Shown here: one piece after another, positions 1 to 8,323 of the stretch | Numbering within the stretch: position 1 is the first letter of the stretch | Layout of the letters: each line of letters opens with the position of its first letter | Origin: Bradyrhizobium sp. Ec3.3 | Lineage (GTDB): Bacteria; Pseudomonadota; Alphaproteobacteria; Rhizobiales; Xanthobacteraceae | Direction of reading: 5' to 3' | Length of the DNA stretch: 61,642 nucleotides | Assembly (NCBI RefSeq): GCF_000472925.1 | Contig: NZ_AXAS01000051.1 | Location: 158 to 61,799, forward strand | The notes under the pieces: model-generated | Database searches by the model: none | Told to the model about the DNA's origin: nothing | What the model saw: only the letters and a program-made list of their open reading frames with translations | Translations under genes and position numbers: made by a program

Positions 1-602
1 TCGTCCATCAGCTTTCGCGCGGTGGAGATGGGAAGCAGCGCGGCGTCGACGGTCTCGCCCTTCAGCGCAGCCGCCGCATTCGACAGCGACTGCAGCGGCA
101 CGATCTTCACGTCTGATAGCTTGAAGCCATATTTGTCCGCGAGCAGGCCGAGCGAATAGTGAAAGGATGATCCGACCTGCGTCATCGCCACGCGCTTGCC
201 GGCAAGGTCCTTCGGCGTCTTCAGCCCCGCCGCGTAAGCGTTGTTGCTGGCAAAATAGCCGATCAGGGGATAGCCGGCCTTCTCGCGGCTCATGCCGCCG
301 ATCACCTTCAGCGTACCCTTGCCGGCGAGATTGTAGAGACCGGCGGTGAAGGCGGTGATGCCGAAATCGACGTCGCCCGAGGTGGTGGCGACCGCGATCG
401 GCTGTGCCGCATCGAAGAACTTCAGCTCGATATCGAGGCCGGCGTCGCGGAAATAACCCTTGTCCTGCGCGATGAAGACCGGCGCGGAGGACGACAGCCT
501 GAGCACACCAATCCTGGCCTTCAGCGGCTCCTCGGCCTGCGCTGCTGCAATCGTCGTCAGCGCCAACAAACCAGCTACAGCGAACCGCGCAACCCAACCC
601 AT
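1..602 (-). CDS. ABC transporter substrate-binding protein (NMT1/SsuA-like), 3' end outside window
   Basis: About 200 N-terminal residues are visible; the stop lies beyond the window edge. The protein opens with a signal peptide (a short basic start, then a Leu/Ala-rich core ending near AQA-EE). It continues with the pattern of nitrate/sulfonate/taurine-type periplasmic binding proteins: IGVLRLSSSAPVFIAQDKG, then YFRDAGLDIELKFF, then a stretch ending VDFGI. The start ATG is preceded by GGAGG at 7 nt. Family role: periplasmic capture of a small organic ligand for an ABC importer; the ligand cannot be read from sequence. The FAD oxidoreductase gene at 624-1988 lies 21 bases upstream on the same strand, so the two are probably co-transcribed. 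No permease or ATPase gene is visible; these would have to lie left of the window. Confidence 0.85.
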   Translation of the reverse strand, partial: MGWVARFAVAGLLALTTIAAAQAEEPLKARIGVLRLSSSAPVFIAQDKGYFRDAGLDIELKFFDAAQPIAVATTSGDVDFGITAFTAGLYNLAGKGTLKVIGGMSREKAGYPLIGYFASNNAYAAGLKTPKDLAGKRVAMTQVGSSFHYSLGLLADKYGFKLSDVKIVPLQSLSNAAAALKGETVDAALLPISTARKLMD

Positions 603-623
603 CCGGCTTCCTCCGTCGTTTCT

Positions 624-1988
624 TTACAGGCCCTCTGGCACGGTCTGGTCCCGCCCGATGAAGGCGCCCTGTTGTTTCAATGTTTCCTGCAATTTTGCAA
701 CCGGGATGTCGCGCGGGATCTGGTTGCCCGACAGCGCCAGCGCAGCAGCGGAACCCGCCGCCTCCCCCATCACGAAGCAGGCCCCGGAGACGCGCGCCGC
801 CGACTGGCCCTCATGGGTCATGGAGGCGCAGCGGCCGGCGACCAGGAGATTGTCTACGCCCTCCGGCACCAGCATGCGATACGGCAATTCGTTGTAGCCG
901 CGCGATTCCGGAATCGGCGGGAAGGTGAAGACGACGTCACCGGGCACATGTGCCTCGATCGGCCAGCCATTGACGCCGATGGAATCCTCGAACGAGGCAC
1001 AAGCGAGCACATCCTCGCCGCTGAGCTGATGGCCGCCAATAATACGGCGGGTCTCGCGGATGCCGAGCTGCGGCGGCAGGTCGACGATGTAGGATTTTTC
1101 AAAGCCCGGCACGGTGCGCAGGAATTCGAAGGCGGCGAGCGCCTGGCGACGACCCTCGATCTCGCCGTGGGTGAGGTCATCAGGCTCGATGCCGTTGACG
1201 GCATGGCCGTCCTCACGCGCAATTTGCGTGAAATTCACCCGCCATTCGATGCCGTGGCGCTGCGGCCGCACGATCGCGCTTTTGCGCGGAAAGCTGTGCG
1301 TGCCGGCGGCGAGCGCCTTTTCCATCAATTGCGGGATGGTGCGCCAGGCTTCTCCCGCCTTCTCGGGATCGATGCCGTTGAGGCGGAACATCATGGACGG
1401 ATAGAGCGGATGGCCGTGCTCATCGCCGACCTCGTAGGGCGCACCGGCCCAGACCGCGAGATCGCCGTCGCCGGAGCAATCGATGAAGATCTCGGCCCGC
1501 ACCGCCTGCCGTCCCGCCTTGGTCTCGACCATCAGCGTATCGATCCGACGCGCGTCACCCATCACGACGCCGGCGCCGAGCGCGTGGAAGAGGATATCGA
1601 CCTTGTGGCTCGCGAGCAGATCATCCGCCGCGATCTTGTAGGCCGCGGTGTCATAGGCCTGCGCAAAAACCTTTCCGAGGATCAGATGCGGCTCGTTGAG
1701 GCCGTCGAGCCGGGCGATCCGCGCAAGCAGCTCGGAGGCCATGCCCTGCACCAGCCGGTGGTGCCTGCCATGGACATTGCCATGCAGGCCGCAGAAATTG
1801 GTGACGCCGGCGGCCGTGCCCATGCCGCCCAAGAAACCGTAGCGCTCGATCAGCAGCGTTCGCCGCCTCGCCCGTGCCGCCGATGCCGCCGCGATGATGC
1901 CGGCCGGCCCGCCGCCGAGCACGACGACTTCATATTCACCGTAGAGCGGCACCTGACGCGCAGGTTCCTGAATGGATTTTTGCTGCAA
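624..1988 (-). CDS. FAD-dependent oxidoreductase (FAD_oxidored family)
   Basis: The N-terminal Rossmann motif GGGPAGI follows a beta strand (YEVVVL) and begins the dinucleotide-binding fold. The C-terminus carries the family pattern GRCASMTHEGQSAARVSG followed by GEAAGSAAALAL, which contacts FAD. Size (about 454 residues) suits soluble flavoproteins of PF12831 type. The start is uncertain: the frame stays open up to a TTG at 2078 (484 residues), and a TTG at 1988 lies closer to the first conserved strand. Neither has a strong ribosome binding site. It sits 21 bases before the solute-binding protein gene in the same direction, so it may oxidise the imported ligand. Substrate and electron acceptor are unknown. 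Confidence 0.8.
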   Translation of the reverse strand: MQQKSIQEPARQVPLYGEYEVVVLGGGPAGIIAAASAARARRRTLLIERYGFLGGMGTAAGVTNFCGLHGNVHGRHHRLVQGMASELLARIARLDGLNEPHLILGKVFAQAYDTAAYKIAADDLLASHKVDILFHALGAGVVMGDARRIDTLMVETKAGRQAVRAEIFIDCSGDGDLAVWAGAPYEVGDEHGHPLYPSMMFRLNGIDPEKAGEAWRTIPQLMEKALAAGTHSFPRKSAIVRPQRHGIEWRVNFTQIAREDGHAVNGIEPDDLTHGEIEGRRQALAAFEFLRTVPGFEKSYIVDLPPQLGIRETRRIIGGHQLSGEDVLACASFEDSIGVNGWPIEAHVPGDVVFTFPPIPESRGYNELPYRMLVPEGVDNLLVAGRCASMTHEGQSAARVSGACFVMGEAAGSAAALALSGNQIPRDIPVAKLQETLKQQGAFIGRDQTVPEGL

Positions 1989-2121
1989 GACGATAACCCA
2001 ATCGTTTGAGGCCCAAGGCGGGCCCTTCTTGCTATCTCGACAAAGGGATCGACGATGTAAAGCCCTGTGGCGCCACAAGACGATTGATCCCGTACGGCGG
2101 AACTGACAGAACAGGCGTCTT

Positions 2122-2222
2122 CCTAAAGCGCGATGAGATCAGGATGAATCATCATCGCGCTTTAGGTTGTTGTTTGCGCATGATCTTTCCGGAAAACCGC
2201 TTCGCACTTTTCCGGATCATGC
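2122..2222. repeat. Rhizobial double-palindrome intergenic repeat
   Basis: Two palindromes lie side by side. The first has perfect 15-bp arms (CCTAAAGCGCGATGA at 2122-2136 and its complement at 2152-2166). The second runs 2178-2222, with GCATGATC and CCGGAAAA arms around an 11-base centre. This layout matches a dispersed palindromic element I know from Bradyrhizobium and related genomes. It lies directly before the small exported protein gene at 2233 and could fold in its 5' leader. Confidence 0.75.
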
Positions 2223-2232
2223 TTTAGGATCG

Positions 2233-2493
2233 ATGTCTTTGAAACGCACTCTAATATCGCTGATCTGCCTCGCGATCTCCGCCGCTCCCGCTTCGGCGCT
2301 GGAGCAGAACTGCCGCTTCATCCAGGCCAAGGCCGACCGCGAGGCCTGCTACAAGCGACAGGAGGAGGAACTCGCGGCGAAGCGCAAACCCGAGCCGCCA
2401 CGCGAGAGCACCACACTCGAATCGCTCAAGCAGATGCGGCAGGACGACGACGCGGTCTATCGCAGCATGAGCGGCATCTGCCGCGGCTGCTGA
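2233..2493 (+). CDS. Small exported protein of unknown function
   Basis: An 86-residue protein. A signal peptide (MSLKRTLISLICLAISAAPASA) is followed by a mature domain of about 64 residues with four cysteines (NCRF, EACYK, GICRGC), suggesting disulfide bonds in the periplasm. A Lys/Glu-rich helical middle resembles the small Cys-containing exported proteins common in Bradyrhizobium. A longer reading from 2167 would translate through the palindromic repeat and is unlikely; the ATG at 2233 starts exactly at the signal peptide. Function unknown. Confidence 0.7.
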   Translation: MSLKRTLISLICLAISAAPASALEQNCRFIQAKADREACYKRQEEELAAKRKPEPPRESTTLESLKQMRQDDDAVYRSMSGICRGC

Positions 2494-2509
2494 GCGGCAA
2501 GCAGGCGAT

Positions 2510-3310
2510 TTAAGTCTTACTGCCCCACTTCGCTGCGCGTTTCTCGGCGAAGGACGCCAGCCCTTCCGCCGCTTCTGCACTCTGGCGCTTGAGCGAATGC
2601 AGACGAACGAGGCGCGCATAGGCGGCGTCATCGACGCTCATGCCGCCGAACGAGCTTTCCAGCGCGAGTCGCTTGGTCTCGGCCATAGCCTGCGGCCCGT
2701 TGGCGAGCAACTGTTCGACGACCTTCGCGCCGGCGACCTCCAGCTCGGCGAGCGGCACAACATCATGCACGAGGCCGATGCGGCGCGCCTCATCGGCGCC
2801 AAACCGTTCGCCGGTCAGCGCGTAGCGGCGGACCTGACGGACGCCGATGGCATCGCAGAGCTGCGGGATGATGATTGCGGCGGTCAGGCCCCAACGAACC
2901 TCGGTGATCGAGAATAGCGCATTGTCGGCCGCGATCACCACGTCGCAGGCCGCGATCACGCCGGTGCCGCCGCCGAAGCAGCCGCCCTGCACGAGAGCCA
3001 CCGTCGGGATCGGCAGCGTGTTCAGCCGCTGCACCGCCTCGAAGGTCGCCCGCGAAGCCGCCTCGTTGGCCTCCGGCGACTGCGGGCGCACCGAGTTGAT
3101 CCATTTGAGGTCGGCGCCGGCCTGAAAATGCTTGCCGTTGCCCTTGAGCACTACGACGCGCAAGTCGGGTTTCCCGCCCAGCTCATCCATCGCGGCGAGC
3201 ACGCCTGAGATCAGCGCACCGTCATAGGCATTGTTGACCTCGGGTCGATTGAGCGTGACGGTCGCGACCCCGCGGTCGTCAAGGGTCCACAAAACTGGGC
3301 TGGCCGGCAT
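2510..3310 (-). CDS. Enoyl-CoA hydratase/isomerase (crotonase) family protein
   Basis: A crotonase-fold protein of 266 residues. The oxyanion-hole segments are visible: an AGADLKWI stretch after HFQ, and GGCFGGGTGV. The stretch SITEVRWGL places a Glu where crotonases carry the first catalytic acid, so hydratase activity is plausible. Overall it resembles methylglutaconyl-CoA hydratase-type enzymes of leucine or branched-acid degradation, but the substrate is inferred only. The ATG at 3310 has AGAGG at 7 nt; another ATG six codons upstream lacks this spacing. It is transcribed alone. Confidence 0.82.
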   Translation of the reverse strand: MPASPVLWTLDDRGVATVTLNRPEVNNAYDGALISGVLAAMDELGGKPDLRVVVLKGNGKHFQAGADLKWINSVRPQSPEANEAASRATFEAVQRLNTLPIPTVALVQGGCFGGGTGVIAACDVVIAADNALFSITEVRWGLTAAIIIPQLCDAIGVRQVRRYALTGERFGADEARRIGLVHDVVPLAELEVAGAKVVEQLLANGPQAMAETKRLALESSFGGMSVDDAAYARLVRLHSLKRQSAEAAEGLASFAEKRAAKWGSKT

Positions 3311-3481
3311 CTGCGATCCTCTCGGCATTATTTGTTGTCAGGCCGCGCACTATGACCGTGGCCGCGCCCCTTGATCCATCACTTTCCGCGGGGAGGCGGT
3401 CGCGTCCATCGCATGGCGGCTTGTGCCATGCTGGCCGCCGGCGCGAGCCAAAGATCAATCCTCGGGACGGGCGGTCATATC

Positions 3482-4456
3482 ATGCGGATTTGCATTTTCG
3501 GCGCTGGTGCCGTCGGCAGCCACCTTGCGGTGCGGCTCGCACGCGCCGGCCATGAGGTCTCCTGCGTGATGCGCGGACCACATCTGGAGGCGGTGCGCGC
3601 CAATGGCCTGAAGCTGCGCGTCGGCGAGGCGGAAGTTTGTGCCAAGGTGCGCGCCTCCGGCGATCCGGCCCAGCTCGGGCCGCAGGACGTCGTGATCTCT
3701 ACGCTGAAGGCAACCGGCCTGCCGGGCCTCGTCACCGGCATTGCGCCGCTGCTCGGCGGGAACACCGCAATCGTGTTCGCGCAGAACGGTATCCCCTGGT
3801 GGTACAATATTGGACTACCGCCACGGCATCCCACTCCGCCTGATCTCTCCTTCCTCGATCCGGGCGTACGGCTGAAGAAGGCGATCGGCAAGGAGCGCAT
3901 CGTCGGCGGCGTCGTGTTTTCCTCCAACGAGGTGGTCGAGCCCGGCATCGTCGAAAACCTCTCGCCGGACCGCAACCGGCTCCTGGTCGGCGAATGCGAC
4001 GACCGCAACAGCGAGCGCATCGCGCAGCTCCGCGCGGCCCTGAACGAGGCAAAGCTCGACTCGCCGCCCATCTCCGACATTCGCGAGGCGATCTGGTCAA
4101 AGCTCCTGACCAACATGTCGCTCTCGGTGCTGTGCCTGCTTACCGGCCTCACCGCGCGCGGGGTGCGCAACGACGCCGCCTTCACGGACGTCATTCCGCG
4201 CCTGCTCAACGAGGCCAACGAGATCGCGCAGCATTACATCCCCGAGGTCAAGCGGGTGACACGGAGCGGCCCGGCGCCCAACCACAAGCCGTCGCTGCTC
4301 CAGGACTACGAACTCGGCCGCGCCATGGAGATCGACGTGCTGGTGAAGGCGCCGAGTGCCTTTGCCCACGCCGCGGGCCTCTCGACGCCGTCGCTCGACC
4401 TGATCGCCGCGCTCGCGATCCAGAAGGCGCGCGAAAAGGGGCTTTATGCGGGATGA
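3482..4456 (+). CDS. 2-dehydropantoate 2-reductase-like (ApbA/PanE family)
   Basis: The 324-residue protein begins with an NAD(P)-binding motif GAGAVGSHLA, followed by the ApbA/PanE pattern: a SCVMRG loop where the cofactor phosphate would bind, then QNGIPWW, the central EAIWSKLLTNMSLSVL helix with the conserved Lys, and C-terminal KPSLLQDYELGRAMEID. True PanE reduces 2-dehydropantoate for pantothenate and CoA synthesis. Many paralogues act on other 2-oxo acids, and a second family member lies at 22195-23202, so a biosynthetic role is not assumed. An upstream in-frame extension to 3371 is not family-like; the ATG at 3482 starts at the Rossmann strand. Confidence 0.82.
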   Translation: MRICIFGAGAVGSHLAVRLARAGHEVSCVMRGPHLEAVRANGLKLRVGEAEVCAKVRASGDPAQLGPQDVVISTLKATGLPGLVTGIAPLLGGNTAIVFAQNGIPWWYNIGLPPRHPTPPDLSFLDPGVRLKKAIGKERIVGGVVFSSNEVVEPGIVENLSPDRNRLLVGECDDRNSERIAQLRAALNEAKLDSPPISDIREAIWSKLLTNMSLSVLCLLTGLTARGVRNDAAFTDVIPRLLNEANEIAQHYIPEVKRVTRSGPAPNHKPSLLQDYELGRAMEIDVLVKAPSAFAHAAGLSTPSLDLIAALAIQKAREKGLYAG

Positions 4457-4468
4457 TTGCGCAAAGGC

Positions 4469-5146
4469 TCAGACCAGCTCGTTGATCCACGCCGCGAGCG
4501 TATCGAGCACCTCTTCCATCGCCTCTTCATTGCTGCGACCGGATTTGCGCAAGACCAGGAAGGAGTGATCGCCCCCGGCGACCTCATGCAGCCTGGCCTT
4601 GGGGCCGAGCTCCGCAATCACGGGTTCGAGGTAACGGAGGTCGGCGAGCCGGTCGCGCGTGCCTTGCAGGAACAGCATCGGGATATCGATCCCGGCGAGA
4701 TGAGCTGCGCGCTCGATCGAGGGCTTGTTATCGGCATGCAGGGGAAAGCCGAGGAAAGCGAGCCCGCGCACGCCGGGCAGCGGCGCCTTGGACTGCGCCT
4801 GCGAGGTCATGCGCCCGCCGAACGACTTTCCGCCGGCGAACAGCGGAAGACCGGCGCAGAGCCGTGCCGCCTCCTCGACCGCTGCCCGCACGGCAGCGTG
4901 CGCGATCATTGGCGTGTCGGGTCGGCCTTGCTTCTTCTCCATGTAGAGAAAATTGTAGCGCAGCGTCGCGATGCCGCGCTCGGCCAGTCCAGCCGCGACC
5001 TTGTCCATGAAAGCGTGCCGCATGTCGGCGCCCGCGCCGTGGGCAAAGACGTAGCAGGCGCGCGGCTTGTCCGGCATCGTCAGCAGCGCGGAGACGGCGC
5101 CCACGCGCGCGATGTCGATCTTGAGCTCGGTCGTTTTGGCGTTCAA
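4469..5146 (-). CDS. Alpha/beta hydrolase, dienelactone-hydrolase/KANL3-Tex30-like
   Basis: The frame codes for a compact alpha/beta hydrolase of about 225 residues: VFAHGAGADMRHAFM near the start, nucleophile elbow GGKSFGGR with Ser between glycines, acid region LQGTRDRLAD, and C-terminal GGDHSF supplying the His. This set fits the small KANL3/Tex30-like hydrolase group. The start is inferred as TTG at 5146 because AGGATC lies 7 nt before it; the frame is open to a GTG at 5257 but that part is not family-like. The acyl-CoA dehydrogenase gene at 5272 is divergent, so the gap holds both promoters. Substrate unknown. Confidence 0.75.
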   Translation of the reverse strand: MNAKTTELKIDIARVGAVSALLTMPDKPRACYVFAHGAGADMRHAFMDKVAAGLAERGIATLRYNFLYMEKKQGRPDTPMIAHAAVRAAVEEAARLCAGLPLFAGGKSFGGRMTSQAQSKAPLPGVRGLAFLGFPLHADNKPSIERAAHLAGIDIPMLFLQGTRDRLADLRYLEPVIAELGPKARLHEVAGGDHSFLVLRKSGRSNEEAMEEVLDTLAAWINELV

Positions 5147-5271
5147 AATCGCAGATCCTGAAAGGCTCGAATCCGGTTGCCTTGGTAGCGTCCCCGGCGC
5201 AGCCTGAAAACACAATAATTGCCGACTTCTACTGGCGTACCAAGACAGTCGCACCACCGACCGGAGTTTTC

Positions 5272-6417
5272 ATGTCCTACCGCTCCTCCTGGATGACCGA
5301 AGAGCTCGAAATCTTCCGCGACCAGTTCCGGAAATTTCTGGCGAAGGATCTGGCGCCGCACGCGGAAAAGTGGCGCGCGCAGAAGATGGTCGACCGCTCC
5401 GCCTGGCGCGGGCTTGGCGAGATGGGCGCGCTGCTGCCGAGCGTGCCCGAAGCCTATGGCGGCCTCGGCGCAACCTTCGCCTATGACGCCGCGGTGCTGG
5501 AGGATATCGAGAGCACGGTACCGGAGGTGACGACCGGCGTCTCCGTGCACAGCGCCATCGTCGCGCACTACATCCTCAACTACGGCTCGGAGGAGCAGAA
5601 GACACGCTGGCTGCCGAAGATGGCGTCGGGCGAGATGGTCGGCGCCATCGCCATGACCGAGCCCGGCACCGGCTCGGACCTGCAAAGCGTCAAGACCACG
5701 GCGAAGAAGCAGGGCAACTCCTACGTCATCAACGGCCAGAAGACGTTCATCACCAACGGCCAGGCAGCCGATCTCGTCATCGTCGTTGCGCGCACCAGCG
5801 ATGTCGGCGCCAAGGGCATCTCGCTGATCGTGGTCGAGACCGCGGGCGCTGACGGCTACCGCCGCGGGCGCAACCTCGACAAGATCGGCCTGCACGCTTC
5901 CGATACGTCGGAATTGTTCTTCGACAACGTCACGGTCCCGCCGGAAAACCTGCTCGGCAATGAAGAAGGGCAAGGCTTCGTGCAGCTGATGCAGCAACTG
6001 CCGCAGGAGCGACTGGCGCTGGCGGTCGGCGCCGTCGCCTCGATGGAGCGCGCCGTCAAGCTCACCACAGACTACACCAAGGAGCGCACCGCCTTCGGCA
6101 AGCCACTGCTCGAATTCCAGAACACCGCGTTCAAGCTCGCCGAGCGCAAGACCGAGGCCATGATCGCCCGCGTCTTCGTCGACTGGTGCATCGAGCGCCT
6201 GGTCGCCGGGGATCTCGACACCGTCACCGCGTCGATGGCGAAATACTGGTGCTCGGAGAAGCAGGTCGAGACCGCCGACGAATGCCTCCAGCTGTTCGGC
6301 GGGTATGGCTATATGCAGGAATACCCGATCTCGCGCATCTTCGTCGATTCCCGCATCCAGAAGATCTATGGCGGCACCAACGAGATCATGAAGCTGTTGA
6401 TCGCGCGGTCGCTGTAG
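5272..6417 (+). CDS. Acyl-CoA dehydrogenase
   Basis: A full-length (381 residues) acyl-CoA dehydrogenase: N-terminal helical domain, the FAD/substrate motif AMTEPGTGSDL near residue 127, the beta-domain strand TFITNGQAADLVIVVA, and the C-terminal helical domain with RTAFGKPL and LFGGYGYMQEYP. The Glu of QERLA (residue 246) sits where isovaleryl/long-chain type enzymes carry the catalytic base; the medium-chain position reads YGGTNE, without that Glu. Family chemistry is alpha,beta-dehydrogenation of an acyl-CoA with electrons passed to ETF. It is probably an isovaleryl- or long-chain-like enzyme, substrate not determined. Confidence 0.88.
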   Translation: MSYRSSWMTEELEIFRDQFRKFLAKDLAPHAEKWRAQKMVDRSAWRGLGEMGALLPSVPEAYGGLGATFAYDAAVLEDIESTVPEVTTGVSVHSAIVAHYILNYGSEEQKTRWLPKMASGEMVGAIAMTEPGTGSDLQSVKTTAKKQGNSYVINGQKTFITNGQAADLVIVVARTSDVGAKGISLIVVETAGADGYRRGRNLDKIGLHASDTSELFFDNVTVPPENLLGNEEGQGFVQLMQQLPQERLALAVGAVASMERAVKLTTDYTKERTAFGKPLLEFQNTAFKLAERKTEAMIARVFVDWCIERLVAGDLDTVTASMAKYWCSEKQVETADECLQLFGGYGYMQEYPISRIFVDSRIQKIYGGTNEIMKLLIARSL

Positions 6418-6421
6418 GCGG

Positions 6422-7306
6422 CTACTTCATCCGCTTGTCGGCGGCGACGAAGTCGATGAAGGTCCTCACTTTCGCGGAGAGATATTTGCGGCTCGGATAG
6501 ACCGCAAACAGTTTTCCCGCGAAGATGATCTGGTCGGGCATGACGTGCTCGAGACGTCCGGCCGCGATGTCGTCAGCGACCAGCCATTTCGGCAGGAAGG
6601 CGAGGCCCATGCCTTCGAGCGCTGCCATGTGAAGCAGCGTTTCGTTGCCGCTGCGAAGGACTGGATTCAGCTTAACGGTCTCGGTGCCGCGCTCGCCCGC
6701 GAACGAGAAGCTCTCGCCCGGATAAAGCGCATAGTGCAGCAGGGCGCGGCCGGCGAGATCGGTCAGCTTCGTTGGGCGACCAGCGCGTTTGAGAAAGGCG
6801 GGAGCTGCAACCATGTAGAACGGGACACTGGAGATCGGACGCGCGATCAGCGCCTCGTCGGGCGCGCCCGTCGCGCGCAGGGCGAGATCAAAGCCCTCCT
6901 CGACCAGGTTGACCAGCCGCCCGCTGAGATCGACGTCGAGGCGCACCTCGGGATAGCGGGCCTGGTATTCCGCCAGCACGCCCGCGAACGTCGCATTGGC
7001 CATCCACACCGGCGCGGTCAGCCGCAGCACGCCGCGCGGGACGACGGTCGCCTTGCTGACGGCGGCTTCGACCTCGTCAAGCGAATCGAGCATCTGGCGC
7101 GCTTGCTCGAAATAGAGCGTGCCGCTCTCGCTCAGACTCACGCGCCGACTGGTCCGGTTGAGCAGCCGCGTGCCCAGCCGCCTCTCGAGCTGCACTACGT
7201 GCTTGCTCGCCATGGCGGGCGAGATGCGCAGGCGCTGGGCCGCAGTCGCAAAGCTCTTCAGCTCGGCGACCAGGCAAAACACCCTCATGCTGACCAGAGA
7301 ATCCAT
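6422..7306 (-). CDS. LysR family transcriptional regulator
   Basis: A 294-residue LysR protein. The N-terminal helix-turn-helix reads FATAAQRLRISPAMASKHV followed by the wing LERRLGTRLLNRTSR. The C-terminal two thirds is the effector-binding domain, with strand RLTAPVWMA and the typical VRLDVDLSGRLVNLVEEGFD segment. It resembles the CrgA/DmlR-type clade. It is divergent from the DoxX-DsrE-TlpA-like operon starting at 7408, with a 101-bp shared promoter region containing two direct repeats, so control of that operon is the natural inference. Its stop lies 4 bases after the convergent acyl-CoA dehydrogenase stop. Confidence 0.88.
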   Translation of the reverse strand: MDSLVSMRVFCLVAELKSFATAAQRLRISPAMASKHVVQLERRLGTRLLNRTSRRVSLSESGTLYFEQARQMLDSLDEVEAAVSKATVVPRGVLRLTAPVWMANATFAGVLAEYQARYPEVRLDVDLSGRLVNLVEEGFDLALRATGAPDEALIARPISSVPFYMVAAPAFLKRAGRPTKLTDLAGRALLHYALYPGESFSFAGERGTETVKLNPVLRSGNETLLHMAALEGMGLAFLPKWLVADDIAAGRLEHVMPDQIIFAGKLFAVYPSRKYLSAKVRTFIDFVAADKRMK

Positions 7307-7353
7307 GAGATCATCAACATCTGGGAAAGGAACCCATACCGGAATGCATAATG

Positions 7354-7383
7354 ATCAAAGATGGTGAAACTATCAAATGGTGG
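7354..7383. promoter_or_regulatory. Candidate LysR operator: two direct repeats
   Basis: ATCAAAGATGGTG (7354-7366) and ATCAAATGGTGG (7372-7383) recur at an 18-bp period in the divergent promoter region between the LysR gene and the doxX-like gene. Spacing near two helical turns suits binding by a LysR dimer pair. This is inferred from position and repetition only. Confidence 0.35.
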
Positions 7384-7407
7384 TAACCCACTGATCGGAG
7401 AACCACC

Positions 7408-7836
7408 ATGTCGACCACCGCTCTCGAAACCGCCTCGCCGGGCCGCGCCCTTCGCATCGGCCTCTGGATCGCCCAGGCCCTGATCTGCTTCGCCTTCACC
7501 TCAGCCGGGCTGGTCAAGCTGCTCACGCCGATCCCGCAGCTTGCCGCCATGATGCCCTGGGCCGGCGAATATTCGGAGGGCTTCGTTCGCGTCATCGGGC
7601 TGATCGATCTCGCCGGCGGCATCGGCATTCTCCTGCCGGCGCTGACGCGCATCCTGCCGCGACTGACGGTGCTGGCCGCGCTCGGCTGCACCGTGTTGCA
7701 GGTGTTCGCGCTCGTCTTCCACATCTCACGCGGCGAAGCCGCGGTCACCCCGCTCAATTTCATCCTGCTGGCGCTCGCCCTCTTCGTGCTGTGGGGACGC
7801 GGCCGCAAGGCGCCGATTGCTGCGCGTCAGTTCTGA
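7408..7836 (+). CDS. DoxX-like integral membrane protein
   Basis: A 142-residue inner-membrane protein with about four transmembrane segments: one near residues 17-38, one near 60-80, one near 84-104 and one near 117-132. The pattern ALICFAFTSAGLVKLL and GLIDLAGGIGILLPAL is typical of DoxX/DoxD-like proteins. Related family members take part in thiosulfate:quinone oxidoreduction (DoxD) or membrane redox complexes; most bacterial copies are unassigned. GGAG lies 7 nt before the ATG. It is the first gene of a three-gene run with a DsrE-like and a TlpA-like protein, and the divergent LysR is the likely regulator. Confidence 0.8.
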   Translation: MSTTALETASPGRALRIGLWIAQALICFAFTSAGLVKLLTPIPQLAAMMPWAGEYSEGFVRVIGLIDLAGGIGILLPALTRILPRLTVLAALGCTVLQVFALVFHISRGEAAVTPLNFILLALALFVLWGRGRKAPIAARQF

Positions 7837-7858
7837 CACGGACCTTGCGGCGCCAACG

Positions 7859-8323
7859 ATGGTCCTTTCCAATCCCTTGTCACGCCGCGGACTGATCGCG
7901 GGCGCCTCGATCTTGACCGCGGCCGGCTCACGTGCCGCGGCCAAGGAGGATCGCCTCGTCGACGGCGTGGTGATCCTCATCGACAGCAACGAGCCCTATG
8001 TCATGGGGCATGCGATCAGCTACTCGGCCAATCTCGCAAAGCATTTTGCCGAGCGGGGCACCAAGCTCATGATCGAGGTCGTCGCCAACGGCAAGGGCAT
8101 CGAGGTGTTTCGCGCGGACAAGACAGCGCTCGCCGAGCCGCTGGCCGGCTTACGGCAATCGCTGCCGAACCTCAGCTACAGCATGTGCGCATCCTCCAAG
8201 GCGATCGCGGAGGCGAAGGAGCAGATCACGATCCCGCTGATATCGGGCGCGACGCTCGTGCCGTTTGGCATCGGACGCGTCGTCGATCTCCAGCTCCGGG
8301 GCTGGGCCTATGTCCATGCGTGA
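7859..8323 (+). CDS. Tat-exported DsrE-like protein
   Basis: A 154-residue protein. It has a twin-arginine signal (SRRGLIAG, residues 8-15, then a hydrophobic stretch to about residue 28) and a mature domain resembling the DsrE/F/H fold: strand GVVILIDSNEP, helix HAISYSANLAKHF, strand LMIEVVANGKGI, and a second half around ISGATLVPFGIGRVVDLQLRG. Only one mature cysteine is present (C110, context SMCASS). DsrE/TusD relatives carry sulfur as persulfide on a single Cys, so exported sulfur or thiol handling is a reasonable guess. The start at ATG 7859 is preferred; an in-frame TTG at 7817 would overlap doxX. The gene overlaps the next one by 14 bases. Confidence 0.65.
   Translation: MVLSNPLSRRGLIAGASILTAAGSRAAAKEDRLVDGVVILIDSNEPYVMGHAISYSANLAKHFAERGTKLMIEVVANGKGIEVFRADKTALAEPLAGLRQSLPNLSYSMCASSKAIAEAKEQITIPLISGATLVPFGIGRVVDLQLRGWAYVHA

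Noticed and set aside
2006..2227. Small open frame over the palindromic repeat upstream of 2233
   Set aside because: It is made mostly of repeat sequence and lacks a start signal.
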